A DNA stretch of 64,000 bases from Salinibacillus kushneri (GTDB lineage Bacteria; Bacillota; Bacilli; Bacillales; Alkalibacillaceae): positions 57,646-121,645 of the forward strand of contig NZ_FOHJ01000008.1 in NCBI RefSeq assembly GCF_900111405.1, in the 5' to 3' direction. A model generated the notes under the pieces. It was not told where the DNA came from. It searched no databases and was given only the letters and a program-made list of their open reading frames with translations. Within the stretch, counting starts at the first letter, position 1; each line of letters begins with the position of its first letter. Shown here in pieces: positions 38,496 through 47,458 of this stretch. The position numbers and the translations under genes are program-made.

Positions 38496-39593
38496 ATGAA
38501 TAATAGAATCAATCATCTATTGAATCAAATGAAACAGCATCAAATTGAGAGTGCGTTGATTACATCAAAGGCTAATATTTATTATTTTTCTAATTACTTA
38601 ACGGACCCACATGAAAGGTTAGTCGCCATATATGTGGATAGAAAGGGAAATGCTTTACTTATTCTACCTAAGATGGAAGAAGAGGATGCAAAAAGAGCCG
38701 GATGGTCTGGAGATTTATTATCATATAACGATGATACAAATCCTTGGACACTCTTTAAAAAATATGTAGAAGATACAAAACAAGTTCCAGGTCAAATGGC
38801 TGTTGAAAAGGGAGACTTATCATTGTCTCGCGGGGAAATAATCAGACAATCTTTCCCTGACTCTGAGATTACAGATGTTTCAGAGCTTCTTAATCAACTA
38901 CGAGTGATTAAGGATCAAAAGGAACTGAATTTGTTAAAACAAGCTGCACAGCTAGCTGATTTTGGCGTAAAAACCGGTATTCAAGCCATTGAAGAAGGAA
39001 AAACGGAAATGGAAATTGTTGCAGATATTGAATATGCCTTGAAACGTGAAGGTGTGAGGGAAATGTCCTTTTCCACACTTGTCCTGACAGGTGATAAAAC
39101 TTCATCCCCTCATGGAAACCCAGCCAGAAATACCGTTCAACCTGGTGATTTTGTTTTATTTGATCTGGGTGTTGTGTATGAAGGGTACTGCTCTGATATC
39201 ACAAGAACTGTCGCTTACAAGCACATAACCCCTAAACAAGAGGAAATATACAATACGGTGTTAAAGGCAGAAAAAGCAGCGATTGAAGCCTGTAAAGTTG
39301 GAAAGCCGGTAGGAGAACTAGATAAGACAGCGAGAAATTTGATTGATCAAGCAGGGTTTGGAGAGTATTTCATGCACCGTATCGGTCATGGATTAGGAAT
39401 TGATGTTCATGAATATCCATCAATGAGCGGAAACAATTCTCTTCCATTGGAAGAAGGCATGTGTTTTACCATCGAACCAGGTATTTATATTCCTGAGGTC
39501 GGTGGTGTCCGAATAGAAGATGATATTTTCATGACCAATAAGGGACCAGAAATTCTCACATCCTATCCTAAGGAATTACAAATTATCGGTTAG
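38496..39593 (+). CDS. M24-family Xaa-Pro peptidase
   Basis: 365-aa proline peptidase. The N-terminal creatinase-like domain (1-130) is followed by the pita-bread catalytic domain with the five metal ligands: Asp in LFDLGVVYEGY, Asp in SDITRT, His in HRIGHGLGIDVHE, Glu in FTIEPGIY and Glu in VRIEDD. It cleaves N-terminal residues next to proline. GAAGGAGGATATATA precedes the ATG. It is divergent from the PspA operon and convergent with ald. The specific gene name cannot be fixed because Bacillaceae have several paralogues. Confidence 0.92.
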   Translation: MNNRINHLLNQMKQHQIESALITSKANIYYFSNYLTDPHERLVAIYVDRKGNALLILPKMEEEDAKRAGWSGDLLSYNDDTNPWTLFKKYVEDTKQVPGQMAVEKGDLSLSRGEIIRQSFPDSEITDVSELLNQLRVIKDQKELNLLKQAAQLADFGVKTGIQAIEEGKTEMEIVADIEYALKREGVREMSFSTLVLTGDKTSSPHGNPARNTVQPGDFVLFDLGVVYEGYCSDITRTVAYKHITPKQEEIYNTVLKAEKAAIEACKVGKPVGELDKTARNLIDQAGFGEYFMHRIGHGLGIDVHEYPSMSGNNSLPLEEGMCFTIEPGIYIPEVGGVRIEDDIFMTNKGPEILTSYPKELQIIG

Positions 39594-39602
39594 TAACTAA
39601 GT

Positions 39603-39651
39603 TTGGGGCTGACATCAAAAAGATTCACTCTTTTGGTGTCAGCCCCTTTAG
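39603..39651 (+). terminator. Terminator of the M24 peptidase gene
   Basis: Stem GGGGCTGACA/TGTCAGCCCC (39605-39614 and 39637-39646), extended by the inner CCAAAAGAG-type pairing, followed by TTTAGC. It is just 3-prime of the stop codon and before the convergent ald. Confidence 0.85.
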
Positions 39652-39666
39652 CACATTAACATGACC

Positions 39667-40782
39667 TTATTTTAATAAATTATCAGTATGTGAGTATTCT
39701 AATTGGTGAGCTTCTGCTACAGCCTCATAAGTTACATAACCTTTAAGCGTGTTAATTCCTTTTAGTAAGGCCTGATTATCGTTACAAGCCTGGTCATAAC
39801 CTTTATTTGCAATTTGTAGTGCATAAGGAACTGTAACATTGGTTAATGCTATGGTAGAAGTCCTTGGTACTGCACCTGGCATATTGGCCACTGTATAATG
39901 TAAAACACCATGTTTTACAAAAGTCGGGTCATCATGTGTCGTAATTCGATCAGAGGTTTCTGCATTTCCTCCCTGATCAATGGCAACATCTACAATCACA
40001 GATCCATCCGTCATAGATTTAACCATGTCTTCTGTAATTAATTGAGGTGCTTTGGCGCCCGGGATTAAAACTGAACTAATCACTAAATCTGACTGAGTAA
40101 CAGCTTCTTTAATATTCAGTGGATTAGACATTAAGGTATGAACCGAGTTACCAAAAATATCATCCAATTCACGCAGACGCTCTGGGTTTAAATCAACAAT
40201 GGTGACATCTGCACCTAAGCCAATGGAAATTTTCGCAGCATTTGTTCCCACGACGCCACCACCGATAATTGTCACCTTTCCACGGCTTACTCCTGGAACT
40301 CCGCCTAACAGAATTCCCTTTCCGCCTTTGGACTTTTCTAAAAACTGAACACCACTCTGGGCTGCCATTCTCCCTGCTACTTCACTCATTGGTGTGAGAA
40401 GAGGCAATGAACCATTTTTTGTTTGAACCGTTTCATAAGCGATTCCCACTACCTTACTATCAATTAAAGCTTTTGTTAATTCAGGCTCAGCAGCCAAGTG
40501 AAGATATGTAAATAAAATTAAGCCTTCATAAAAATACCCATATTCTTCTGGTAATGGTTCTTTTACTTTCATGACCATTTCTTTATTCCATGCTTCTTCC
40601 GCATTCGGAACAATGGTAGCTCCTGCTTTTTCATACTCTTCATCGGTAAAACCTGATCCCATACCGGCATTGGTTTCAATGTACACTTGATGTCCAGCAT
40701 CTCGTAATGCTAATACACCGGCTGGAGTTAAGGCTACGCGATTTTCATTATTTTTTATTTCTTTTGGTACTGCAATTTTCAT
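39667..40782 (-). CDS. ald: Alanine dehydrogenase
   Basis: 371-aa NAD-dependent alanine dehydrogenase: L-alanine to pyruvate and ammonia. The N-terminus [19 protein letters not shown] includes substrate-binding Arg; the Lys in [10 protein letters not shown] and the catalytic His in [11 protein letters not shown] are present. The NAD-binding [12 protein letters not shown] follows. I start at 40782 (MKIAVPKE); the ATG four codons earlier lies one base after GGAGGA, too close. In B. subtilis it supports growth on alanine and sporulation. It ends the SDR-ald direction of genes. Confidence 0.96.
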   Translation of the reverse strand: MKIAVPKEIKNNENRVALTPAGVLALRDAGHQVYIETNAGMGSGFTDEEYEKAGATIVPNAEEAWNKEMVMKVKEPLPEEYGYFYEGLILFTYLHLAAEPELTKALIDSKVVGIAYETVQTKNGSLPLLTPMSEVAGRMAAQSGVQFLEKSKGGKGILLGGVPGVSRGKVTIIGGGVVGTNAAKISIGLGADVTIVDLNPERLRELDDIFGNSVHTLMSNPLNIKEAVTQSDLVISSVLIPGAKAPQLITEDMVKSMTDGSVIVDVAIDQGGNAETSDRITTHDDPTFVKHGVLHYTVANMPGAVPRTSTIALTNVTVPYALQIANKGYDQACNDNQALLKGINTLKGYVTYEAVAEAHQLEYSHTDNLLK

Positions 40783-40919
40783 ATTTACCTTCATTCCTCC
40801 TTGCCTTACTTCTATTTCATTCTAGCTTACCATAATGGCCTGTTTCTTAACATATAATAATTTGTGTAAGCCCTTACATTATATATAGTCTATCAGTTTC
40901 TTCTGCAAAAATAAATAGA

Positions 40920-41678
40920 TTATAAATGACGATGAATAACGTCCATTCCACCGTTCACATCCACAATAGAACCCGTAATCATATCAGAAGAATCTTCACA
41001 CAAAAATAAAATGGTTCTGGCTATATCTTCACCCGTTCCCGAACGTCCAATCGGTGTGTTCTCATCAAAAGACTCCCGACTTTCAGATATACTAGCTTCT
41101 TTCATTTTTCCAGTGATGTTGCCTGGACATACCATATTTGATGTAATTCCGTGTTCAGCTTCTTCATATGCAATTGTTTTAGTTAAGGAAACAAGTCCTA
41201 CTTTTGCAGCACTAAAAGCAGACCTGTAAATCCATCCTGGTGCATCTGCTGCTCCTTGAAATCCATAATTAATAATACGCCCAAAATGCTGGTCTCTCAT
41301 AATTGGCAATACTTGTTTTAATAGGTAAAAGACAGCATCAAGATTCCCTCTTATCATTTGATTCCATTCTTCCATTTCATAATCTGCTAACTTTTTTCGT
41401 TCAAAAATATAAGGACCTGCATTATTAATAAGCAAATCAATTCGTCCAAAGCGTTCCATAGCACACTTAACAATTCGGGATAATTGATCTGGGTCCTGAA
41501 CATCGGCTTGTACTATTTGCAGACGGTCCTGGCAGGATTTATATTGGTCAGCTAATTCATCAGCTTTTGCTTTATCGCTGCGATAAGTGGCCGTTACTGA
41601 GTACCCCTTTTCTAAAAGGGATTCGGTTACTTTTTTCCCTAATCCCTTTGTTCCCGCTGTGATAATGGCATGTCTCAT
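40920..41678 (-). CDS. Short-chain dehydrogenase/reductase with Phe in place of catalytic Tyr
   Basis: 252-aa SDR. The cofactor motif TAGTKGLG is at the N-terminus, followed by NNAG (LINNAGPY), and the C-terminal VDVNGGMD. At the catalytic position, where YxxxK is expected, the sequence reads FSAAK (in YRSAFSAAKVG). The Lys is kept but the Tyr is Phe, so normal reductase chemistry is doubtful; the nearby Tyr is not spaced correctly. Position corresponds to B. subtilis ytkK. Start at 41678 (MRHAIITAG), 6 nt after GGAGG. Function uncertain. Confidence 0.85.
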   Translation of the reverse strand: MRHAIITAGTKGLGKKVTESLLEKGYSVTATYRSDKAKADELADQYKSCQDRLQIVQADVQDPDQLSRIVKCAMERFGRIDLLINNAGPYIFERKKLADYEMEEWNQMIRGNLDAVFYLLKQVLPIMRDQHFGRIINYGFQGAADAPGWIYRSAFSAAKVGLVSLTKTIAYEEAEHGITSNMVCPGNITGKMKEASISESRESFDENTPIGRSGTGEDIARTILFLCEDSSDMITGSIVDVNGGMDVIHRHL

Positions 41679-41764
41679 ATTCATCCTCCATATTTCCTTA
41701 ATCGCAATTTCCAAAATTCATCTTTATATTCTTATTTTACCATCATTAATAAGAGATAGAAAAA

Positions 41765-41807
41765 TAAGTGCACCTCCTTGTTTATCACAAGGAAGTACAC
41801 GGTCTAA
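41765..41807 (-). terminator. Terminator of the 49-aa gene
   Basis: Stem around GTGTACTTCCTTG/CAAGGAGGTGCAC (minus strand reading), followed by TTATTTTTC. It lies 3-prime of the 49-aa gene. Confidence 0.7.
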
Positions 41808-41813
41808 AACCAG

Positions 41814-41963
41814 TTAGAAACGATCTGTACGCTTTTGTGATTCACGTGTCTCGTTAGCTCGTTTATCCATTTCCGGTTCCAAAAAACCACTTTGATAGCT
41901 CTCTGTTATTTGTTTGGTTACAAGCTTTTCATTTTGGATTTCTCTGCCCCTTTTTTGGTCCAT
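41814..41963 (-). CDS. Small hydrophilic protein, 49 aa
   Basis: 49-aa protein rich in charged and polar residues (Glu, Lys, Arg, Gln), starting MDQKRGREIQNE and ending QKRTDRF; no hydrophobic helix. AAAGGAGGTGGGAAG sits exactly in front of the ATG, which is among the best ribosome-binding sites in the window, and a terminator follows. This makes it a convincing gene although short. I do not recognise the family. It lies between the SDR gene and ackA. Confidence 0.7.
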   Translation of the reverse strand: MDQKRGREIQNEKLVTKQITESYQSGFLEPEMDKRANETRESQKRTDRF

Positions 41964-42104
41964 CTTCCCACCTCCTTTATCCTTAGCCTTTCATAAACAT
42001 ACCCAGAACTATCAGCCCATTTTCTGTCAGACCATTTATAACCACGTTAGCATTAAAAATTTTTTGCATGGAGGATAATAAACAAATGAGGTAGGTGGTT
42101 GTAG

Positions 42105-42185
42105 ATGAATAAACTAATCAGACCATTGGCCTTTCCTGCAATTTTATCCACTGAGCTCCCGCTTTATTTTGTTCTAATACTATAA
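42105..42185 (+). CDS. Possible 26-aa hydrophobic peptide
   Basis: Short plus-strand ORF with GAGGTAGGTGG 6 nt before its ATG. It encodes MNKLIRPLAFPAILSTELP followed by LYFVLIL: a basic N-terminus and a hydrophobic core, as in small membrane peptides. The TAA stop runs straight into a terminator-like hairpin. Supported by the ribosome-binding site, but no homologue is recalled, so it may be spurious. The rest of the 41964-42273 gap contains nothing else I can support. Confidence 0.4.
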   Translation: MNKLIRPLAFPAILSTELPLYFVLIL

Positions 42186-42222
42186 AAAGGAATGGCCTAC
42201 ACAACGTAAGCCATCCCTTTTT
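42183..42222. terminator. Two-way terminator before ackA end
   Basis: Stem AAAAGGAATGGC/GCCATCCCTTTT with loop CTACACAACGTAA; T-run TTTTTAAAAC on the plus strand and TTTTTATAG on the minus strand. It can serve the short plus-strand ORF and ackA. Confidence 0.75.
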
Positions 42223-42273
42223 AAAACTCTTTGGTTTTATTTCCTGAGAAATAAGTTTATGGTGTAAGGAAAC

Positions 42274-43464
42274 TTAAATGTTTGTCAAACGAACCGTATC
42301 TCGGGCAATCATTACCTCTTCATTGGTAGGAATTACAATAACTTTTACAGGAGAATGGGGATAACTAACAAATGTTTCCTTCCCGCGCACATTGTTTAAT
42401 TTTGAATCCCAATAAACACCCATAAATTCTAATCCCTTTAAGACACGTTCGCGAATGGTTGTACTATTTTCACCAACTCCAGCAGTAAATATAATAGCAT
42501 CTACACCAGACATTCTTGCTGCATAGGAGCCAAGGTATTTATGGATACGACCAGCAAAAACATCAAGAGCTAAACCGGCACGACGGTCTCCTTCTTTTTC
42601 CTTTTCTTCAATATCTCTTAAGTCACTGGAAAATCCTGATAAAGCTAACATACCACTTTCTTTATTTAACACATTGATAACCTCATCAGCACTCTTACCT
42701 GTTTTTTCCATAATAAATGGGATAAGAGCTGGGTCAATATTACCTGAACGTGTACCCATTGTTACACCCGCTAATGGTGTGAAGCCCATAGATGTATCGA
42801 TGGATTTTCCACCCTCGATAGCAGCTATGCTTGCACCATTTCCTAAGTGACAGGAAATTAGGCGAAGGTTTTCCAGTGGTATATTTAATAGCTCTGACGC
42901 CCTTTGGGATACGTATTTATGGGATGTACCATGGAAACCATATTTACGAATTCCATATTTTTCATAATATTCATAAGGTAAGCTATATAAGTAAGATTGC
43001 TCAGGCATTGTTTGATGGAAAGCTGTATCAAAGACTGCAACAGCAGGTGTCTCTGGTAAAATTTCCTGGAAAGCCCTTATTCCCACTAAATTAGCCGGAT
43101 TATGAAGTGGAGCTAATTCTGATACATCTTCAATCTCTTGTAAAACCTCATCCGTAATCAATACTGAATCACTAAATTTCTCTCCCCCATGTACAACGCG
43201 GTGTCCAATCGCTTGAATTTCGTCATAGGATTGAATGACACCTGTATTAAGGAGTTTCTCTAATAGTATTTTAACCGCTACTTCATGATTAGCGATATCC
43301 TTTGTTTCAGTATTCTTATTACCATCTACTTCAATTGTGAAGACGGAATCATTTAATCCGATTCTCTCCACAAGACCTTTTGTTAACACGTTTTCATCTG
43401 GCATTTCGATTAATTGAAACTTTAACGAAGAGCTGCCAGCATTAATAGCTAACACTTTATTCAC
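42274..43464 (-). CDS. ackA: Acetate kinase
   Basis: 396-aa acetate kinase: acetyl phosphate plus ADP to acetate and ATP. It begins [19 protein letters not shown], contains [28 protein letters not shown] with its catalytic His/Asn region, and FTAGVGENS. The start is GTG at 43464, 9 nt after AAGGGGAG; the TTG three codons earlier abuts that Shine-Dalgarno. A perfect cre site lies 156 nt upstream, in agreement with CcpA activation of ackA in B. subtilis. Confidence 0.97.
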   Translation of the reverse strand: MNKVLAINAGSSSLKFQLIEMPDENVLTKGLVERIGLNDSVFTIEVDGNKNTETKDIANHEVAVKILLEKLLNTGVIQSYDEIQAIGHRVVHGGEKFSDSVLITDEVLQEIEDVSELAPLHNPANLVGIRAFQEILPETPAVAVFDTAFHQTMPEQSYLYSLPYEYYEKYGIRKYGFHGTSHKYVSQRASELLNIPLENLRLISCHLGNGASIAAIEGGKSIDTSMGFTPLAGVTMGTRSGNIDPALIPFIMEKTGKSADEVINVLNKESGMLALSGFSSDLRDIEEKEKEGDRRAGLALDVFAGRIHKYLGSYAARMSGVDAIIFTAGVGENSTTIRERVLKGLEFMGVYWDSKLNNVRGKETFVSYPHSPVKVIVIPTNEEVMIARDTVRLTNI

Positions 43465-43619
43465 AGTACTCAACTCCCCTTGTATTTAAAAAGTCAATAT
43501 TACCATCCCATTTAACTTCCTTCCATTGACAAGGTCGCGTTAAACAGAAGATTTAATATACTTATCTACCATACATACTTTAAAATACTGAAATCTTAAG
43601 CACAAGGAAGAACTTTTGT

Positions 43620-43633
43620 TGAGTACGCTTTCA
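43620..43633 (-). promoter_or_regulatory. CcpA binding site (cre) upstream of ackA
   Basis: TGAAAGCGTACTCA on the minus strand matches the cre consensus TGNAANCGNWNNCA at every fixed position. It lies in the ytxK-ackA gap, 156 nt before ackA. CcpA activates ackA from an upstream cre in B. subtilis. Confidence 0.75.
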
Positions 43634-43644
43634 CCCGAATGTTT

Positions 43645-44631
43645 TTATTTTCTGTCATTTTTGAACCATTGGTCAATTTCATTCAACGTTTTGTCCATCG
43701 CATGTACATCTTTAAATGATGGAAGTTGAGCCATTAATACTTTGTCCGGATTAGATGTTTGAATTCCTTTCTTCTGCAGGATAAAAATACTTTTAGCATT
43801 CTTTTCATTTGTGAACATGGATAAAGGTAGTTGTAAAATCCCTTGAATATGAGCGTGTTCGTTTAAGAATTCATGCAGTTTATCTGATTGATCACTATCA
43901 AACAAGAAATTAGGTATTAATAAAAAGAGATGTCCACCTGCTAAAGTATAGTGTAAGGCTTGTTCAATAAAAAGATGATGAGCATAAGAATGCTGTTCAC
44001 CCTCAGCACTTAATTGATAGGATTTGGCATTCTCATCATCAGGGTAATAGCCCACAGGCAAATCAGATACAACCACATCAACAGGTTCAAGTAATAAGTC
44101 TCTTAGGCTATCCTGATGAAAAAGCTCAATTTCATGCTCTTGTAAATTTGCGTTCATATAAGCAAGCTCGACTAGTGTAGGATCAACTTCACTTCCGTAT
44201 GCCTCTATCTTTTGTGAAAGCTGATTGATAACACCTGTAAGCAAATTACCACTTCCACAGGCAGGGTCAAAAATTCGCAGTTCTTTTTTATTGCCCATAA
44301 ATTTAGTAACAAGATAACCCATAAAAATAGCTACTGCATCAGGTGTAATATAATGCTGCTGTTGAGTAGCTCCTTTCATTCCTTTTAATATCGCCAATTG
44401 TAATGCCTTTCTAATTTCCTCTTTTGAATATTCATTTAAATTTGCTGCTTTGATTTGATTAAGTAAAGTTTGCTTTAGTGGCTCCTCAATCTCATCTGCA
44501 ACACCTTCACTAAATAATAGTCCGCATGCTTCTACTAAACCATCTAAATAAGGAACTTTCTCTTCTTTTTCAATGATTGTTGTCGTTTCGTCAAACCATG
44601 CAAATAATTTCTCTACTTTTTCCTGATCCAT
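43645..44631 (-). CDS. ytxK: N6-adenine-methylase-like SAM methyltransferase YtxK
   Basis: 328-aa class I SAM-dependent methyltransferase related to type I restriction N6-adenine methylases, but without a target-recognition domain. The SAM loop is IFDPACGSGNLLTG and the NPPY-equivalent catalytic motif is DLPVGYY. It is conserved beside ackA and tpx in Bacillaceae. No methylation target is established, and the D-L-P-V-G-Y-Y change makes canonical DNA methylation uncertain. Terminator-like hairpin upstream separates it from tpx. Confidence 0.87.
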   Translation of the reverse strand: MDQEKVEKLFAWFDETTTIIEKEEKVPYLDGLVEACGLLFSEGVADEIEEPLKQTLLNQIKAANLNEYSKEEIRKALQLAILKGMKGATQQQHYITPDAVAIFMGYLVTKFMGNKKELRIFDPACGSGNLLTGVINQLSQKIEAYGSEVDPTLVELAYMNANLQEHEIELFHQDSLRDLLLEPVDVVVSDLPVGYYPDDENAKSYQLSAEGEQHSYAHHLFIEQALHYTLAGGHLFLLIPNFLFDSDQSDKLHEFLNEHAHIQGILQLPLSMFTNEKNAKSIFILQKKGIQTSNPDKVLMAQLPSFKDVHAMDKTLNEIDQWFKNDRK

Positions 44632-44678
44632 ATCCTATCCCTCAATTCACTTCTAATTCTATGTATGATGACAGACCA

Positions 44679-44708
44679 ACTCCCGGCCTTTTTAGAGCCG
44701 GGAGTCAT
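44679..44708. terminator. Hairpin between tpx and ytxK
   Basis: Stem ACTCCCGGC/GCCGGGAGT (44679-44687 and 44697-44705). On the plus strand it is followed by CATTTTTAC; the minus-strand tail, the tpx direction, is T-poor, so termination of tpx may be only partial. Confidence 0.6.
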
Positions 44709-44714
44709 TTTTAC

Positions 44715-45209
44715 TTATGCTTCTTTGGCTGCTTTTAAAGCGGACTCATAGTCAGGATGGTTCGTTGCCTCAGATACATATTCTACGTATGTAACTTCAT
44801 TGTTTTCGTTAACTACAAATACCGCCCTAGCCAATAAACGCAGCTCTTCGATTAATACACCATAGGCTTGACCTAACGATGCATCACGATGATCAGATAA
44901 AGTTACGACATTTTCAACTCCGGCTGCTCCACACCAGCGTTTTTGTGCAAATGGAAGATCCATACTTACCGTAAGAATTGTGACATCTTCAAGATTATTT
45001 GCCTCTTCATTAAAACGGCGGATTTCTGCATCACATACGCCTGTATCCAGGGATGGAACAGTCGTAATTAGTTTTTTTCCTGCGAAGTCTTTTAATGATT
45101 TCTCCTCCAGGTCATTGCTTAAAACCGTAAAATCAGGAGCTTGATCTCCTGCCTTTACTTCCTCACCAATGAGTGTTACAGGATTATTCTGAAAAGTAAT
45201 ATTTGGCAT
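44715..45209 (-). CDS. tpx: Thiol peroxidase
   Basis: 164-aa atypical 2-Cys peroxiredoxin that reduces hydrogen peroxide and alkyl hydroperoxides using thioredoxin. The peroxidatic Cys59 is in [14 protein letters not shown] and the resolving Cys93 in RWCGAAG, the spacing expected for Tpx. The N-terminal [19 protein letters not shown] and the C-terminal [11 protein letters not shown] are typical. Located between ytfJ and ytxK, as in B. subtilis. Confidence 0.96.
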   Translation of the reverse strand: MPNITFQNNPVTLIGEEVKAGDQAPDFTVLSNDLEEKSLKDFAGKKLITTVPSLDTGVCDAEIRRFNEEANNLEDVTILTVSMDLPFAQKRWCGAAGVENVVTLSDHRDASLGQAYGVLIEELRLLARAVFVVNENNEVTYVEYVSEATNHPDYESALKAAKEA

Positions 45210-45283
45210 CCAGCTCTCCTCCTCTTTAAAAATATCTCTATCAATATTATGAAGGCATGATGTTCATTTGTCTAATCATAAAC

Positions 45284-45850
45284 CTATAATGTATCTGGAG
45301 GAGTTTGATCGCTTCCCTCTTCCTTTTTATTTTCATCGTCACTTTGTTTCTTTTGTTGCTCATCTTTTTGCTTATTGTCCTGCTCCTTCTTTTTGTCTCC
45401 TTTTTTCTTATCACCATCGAAAGCGTTTATTTGGGACTTTAATAAACTTTGAATTTTATCGACAGCTTGTGGAGCTAAATCAAGAATTCGTTCATAAAGG
45501 TGAGTTTGCTGATCTAAATGTACCATTTGCGCTCCATTTTCATTTACAATAACAAAAGCAATCGGCGTAATCGAAACACCTCCACCACTTCCACCACCAA
45601 ACGGAAGACTTCCACTGCTACCACTTTCACTGTCACTCTCATCCTCGGAATCAGCTTGAGATTTTTGTTGCTTGGAATTAAATTCACTTCCACCTGCAGC
45701 AAAACCAAATCCAACCTTTGAAACGGGTAAGATGACCGTCTTTCCATCAGGCGTTTGTATAGGATCTCCAATGATGGTGTTTACATCAACCATCTCTTTT
45801 AAATTTTCCATCGCTGTTGTCATAAGGCCTTGAATTGGATGTTCTGACAT
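45284..45850 (-). CDS. ytfJ: GerW/YtfJ family sporulation protein
   Basis: 188-aa protein. The core (1-125) matches the GerW family: HPIQGLMTTAMENLKEMVDVNTIIGDPI at the N-terminus (partly given), VILPVSKVGFGFAAGGSEF, and GGGSGGGVSITPIAFVI. The tail from about 145 is very rich in Lys, Asp, Gln and Glu (KKGDKKKEQDNKQKDEQQKK), of low complexity and probably disordered. In B. subtilis it affects germination with L-alanine. It follows ytfI on the same strand. Confidence 0.9.
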   Translation of the reverse strand: MSEHPIQGLMTTAMENLKEMVDVNTIIGDPIQTPDGKTVILPVSKVGFGFAAGGSEFNSKQQKSQADSEDESDSESGSSGSLPFGGGSGGGVSITPIAFVIVNENGAQMVHLDQQTHLYERILDLAPQAVDKIQSLLKSQINAFDGDKKKGDKKKEQDNKQKDEQQKKQSDDENKKEEGSDQTPPDTL

Positions 45851-45890
45851 ATTTGGACTCCTTTCTTACCTATTCTTTTCCCTTCATTTT

Positions 45891-46499
45891 TCACTCTGAT
45901 TTTAGTTTCCGAGCAATTTTCAGGATGGCGTACATAGCTTGCCCAATTCTAAATGAAAACATGCACTCAAGGTGTGTATAGATCATGTCTCGTTGGAAGT
46001 TTGGCTGAATATAAATTTGCAGGGGAGTTGATACTCTCATATGCTGGTTCATTATACCTGTTAAACTTCCTTTCACACTCCATAATAGGCCTGAAATCAT
46101 TCCGGTGAAACTGGCATCATTTTCAATTCCTATTTGGGTATCCCAATAAAAATTAGAAACTTTTATTTTGCTTACGAAGTTTTTTATGACAGGAAACAAC
46201 TGCTGTATGGTATGAAAACCGTTTTTTGCCTGTAAGAAACGATTAAAAAACCCTTTTCTCTCCCCATTCTGTTTTTCGTCCGGAAAAGATGGCATAGCTT
46301 TGCTTTGATTCATATCTTCCAGTAACATTTCACGATGAATACGGATGAACTTCCATATTTGCAAATGGATGTTTAAATAGTCTTTATCCTGCTTATGGGT
46401 ATAGGTAACGGATATGTAAAGTCTTGTACACAACAAAGACATAATGAGTAAAATCAAAATTGCCAGGATAATTAGGATTAGGGCCCACCAGTTCACCAT
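45891..46499 (-). CDS. ytfI: DUF2953 membrane protein YtfI
   Basis: 202-aa protein with one strong N-terminal transmembrane helix (WWALILIILAILILLIM), followed by a beta-rich DUF2953 region with IYTHLECMFSFRIGQAMYAILK at the C-terminus (shown in part). I start it at the ATG at 46499, 3-4 nt after AAAGAGGTGAG; the upstream in-frame ATG at 46526 would encode the Shine-Dalgarno. It precedes ytfJ. Function unknown, sporulation-associated by context. Confidence 0.85.
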   Translation of the reverse strand: MVNWWALILIILAILILLIMSLLCTRLYISVTYTHKQDKDYLNIHLQIWKFIRIHREMLLEDMNQSKAMPSFPDEKQNGERKGFFNRFLQAKNGFHTIQQLFPVIKNFVSKIKVSNFYWDTQIGIENDASFTGMISGLLWSVKGSLTGIMNQHMRVSTPLQIYIQPNFQRDMIYTHLECMFSFRIGQAMYAILKIARKLKSE

Positions 46500-46635
46500 A
46501 CTCACCTCTTTACTATTCTTTTCCAATCCAGGTTAATTTAAACTTTTGTCCCTTTTATTTTAGGCTCAATCTGATGAAATGGTGTATGATGAAGGAAAGA
46601 GAATTTATGAAACGGTGAAAAAAGGGGGATTTCTA

Positions 46636-47083
46636 ATGAACGCTCGAAACCATATCTACTTGTTTTATTCCAAAGACGAAGCAACTGAAAAGCAACTGCG
46701 TCCACTTATTGATATCGCTAAAGAAAAGGGGTTTTCCATTGTAAGTGATTCTAAGGATGCTAACATTGTGATAAGTGTTGGAGGTGACGGAGCTTTTTTA
46801 CAAGCTGTTCGTAAAACCGGCTTTCGACAGGATTGTTTATATATGGGATTAAGAACGATGCGGAGGCGGGTCTTTATTGTGATTTTGAATTGAATTCCTT
46901 TGATAAAATGATTCCTATCATCATGAATGAGGATTTAGAGGTACGAAGATTTCCGATTCTCAATGTGTCAGTAAACGATAACGAATCACAATTTTTCTGT
47001 TTAAACGAATTAAGCATACGCTCATCAATCATTAAATCATTCGTTTTAAATGTATTAATCGACAATCAATTCCTTGAAACCTT
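46636..47083 (+). pseudogene. ppnK2: Second NAD kinase gene, frameshifted and truncated
   Basis: The start MNARNHIYLFYSKDE, preceded by GGGGGATTTCTA, and VISVGGDGAFLQAVRKTGF show a PpnK/NadK-type NAD kinase, whose catalytic GGDG is intact. Near 46845-46855 the frame shifts: ATGGGATTAAG lacks one A relative to the expected Met-Gly-Ile-Lys codons. The next frame continues with YCDFELNSFDKM and ELSIRSSIIK up to LETFR at about 47083. There the coding sequence stops being NAD-kinase-like because it enters the R2 repeat (47084). About 130 residues of the C-terminal half are missing. A normal protein would be about 267 aa. Almost certainly non-functional. Confidence 0.88.
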
Positions 47084-47194
47084 CCGGGAGAGCGGTATAC
47101 TGGAGATCCCGCAGACGTATAGCGAGTGGGCTCCCAGACCGCCCGCGGAAAGCGAGCACACTAGAGGAAATCAACATCTATGTTTAACAGAGTC
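47084..47194. repeat. R2 interspersed element interrupting ppnK2
   Basis: Starts CGGGAGAGC and contains GGAGATCCCGCAG, GGGCTCCCAGACC and GCGGAAAGCGAGC, ending AATCAACATCTATGTTTAAC-AGAGTC (47145-47194 is the block shared with the copy at 55043). The inverted pairs around GGAGATCCC and GGGCTCCC make a folded element. It replaces the 3-prime half of the NAD kinase gene and supplies the chance C-terminus of that reading frame. Confidence 0.82.
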
Positions 47195-47410
47195 TTTTAA
47201 AACAACAATCTTTTAGACTAAGTAGCTCCGATACCTTGGAGAAAATCTAAAATAACAGGTGAAATAACATACTAAAACACACTATGTTTATCACCATAAA
47301 TAACAGTACAAATAACAAACAAAAACGCTTGGATTTTTATTTTTTAATCTGTTTACCCAAAGGGGAGCATATCAATTTTAATGCCCAAGCGTTTATATAT
47401 TTTTTTCCTG
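47195..47410. other. Intergenic gap after the ppnK2 remnant
   Basis: About 215 nt with no convincing coding sequence. It contains AAACGCTTGG (47323-47332) and its inverse CCAAGCGTTT (47385-47394), 52 nt apart, which could form a long-loop stem. The sequence is very AT-rich. Confidence 0.5.
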
Positions 47411-47440
47411 TTAAACTAAAGCACCCGTTAGTTTAATAAG
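47411..47440. repeat. Cassette-type site A (short form)
   Basis: Palindrome TTAAACTAAAGCACCCGTTA continuing GTTTAATAAG. Perfect 9-nt arms TTAAACTAA/TTAGTTTAA enclose AGCACCCG. It lies 19 nt 3-prime of the lipoprotein stop codon. Core GCACCCGTTAG at 47421-47431 is shared with sites at 48129 and 50047. Confidence 0.75.
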
Positions 47441-47458
47441 ATGGGATAATATACTGTG

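Noticed and set aside
38908-39105. Frame opposite the M24 peptidase
   Set aside because: Shadow of a well-supported gene.
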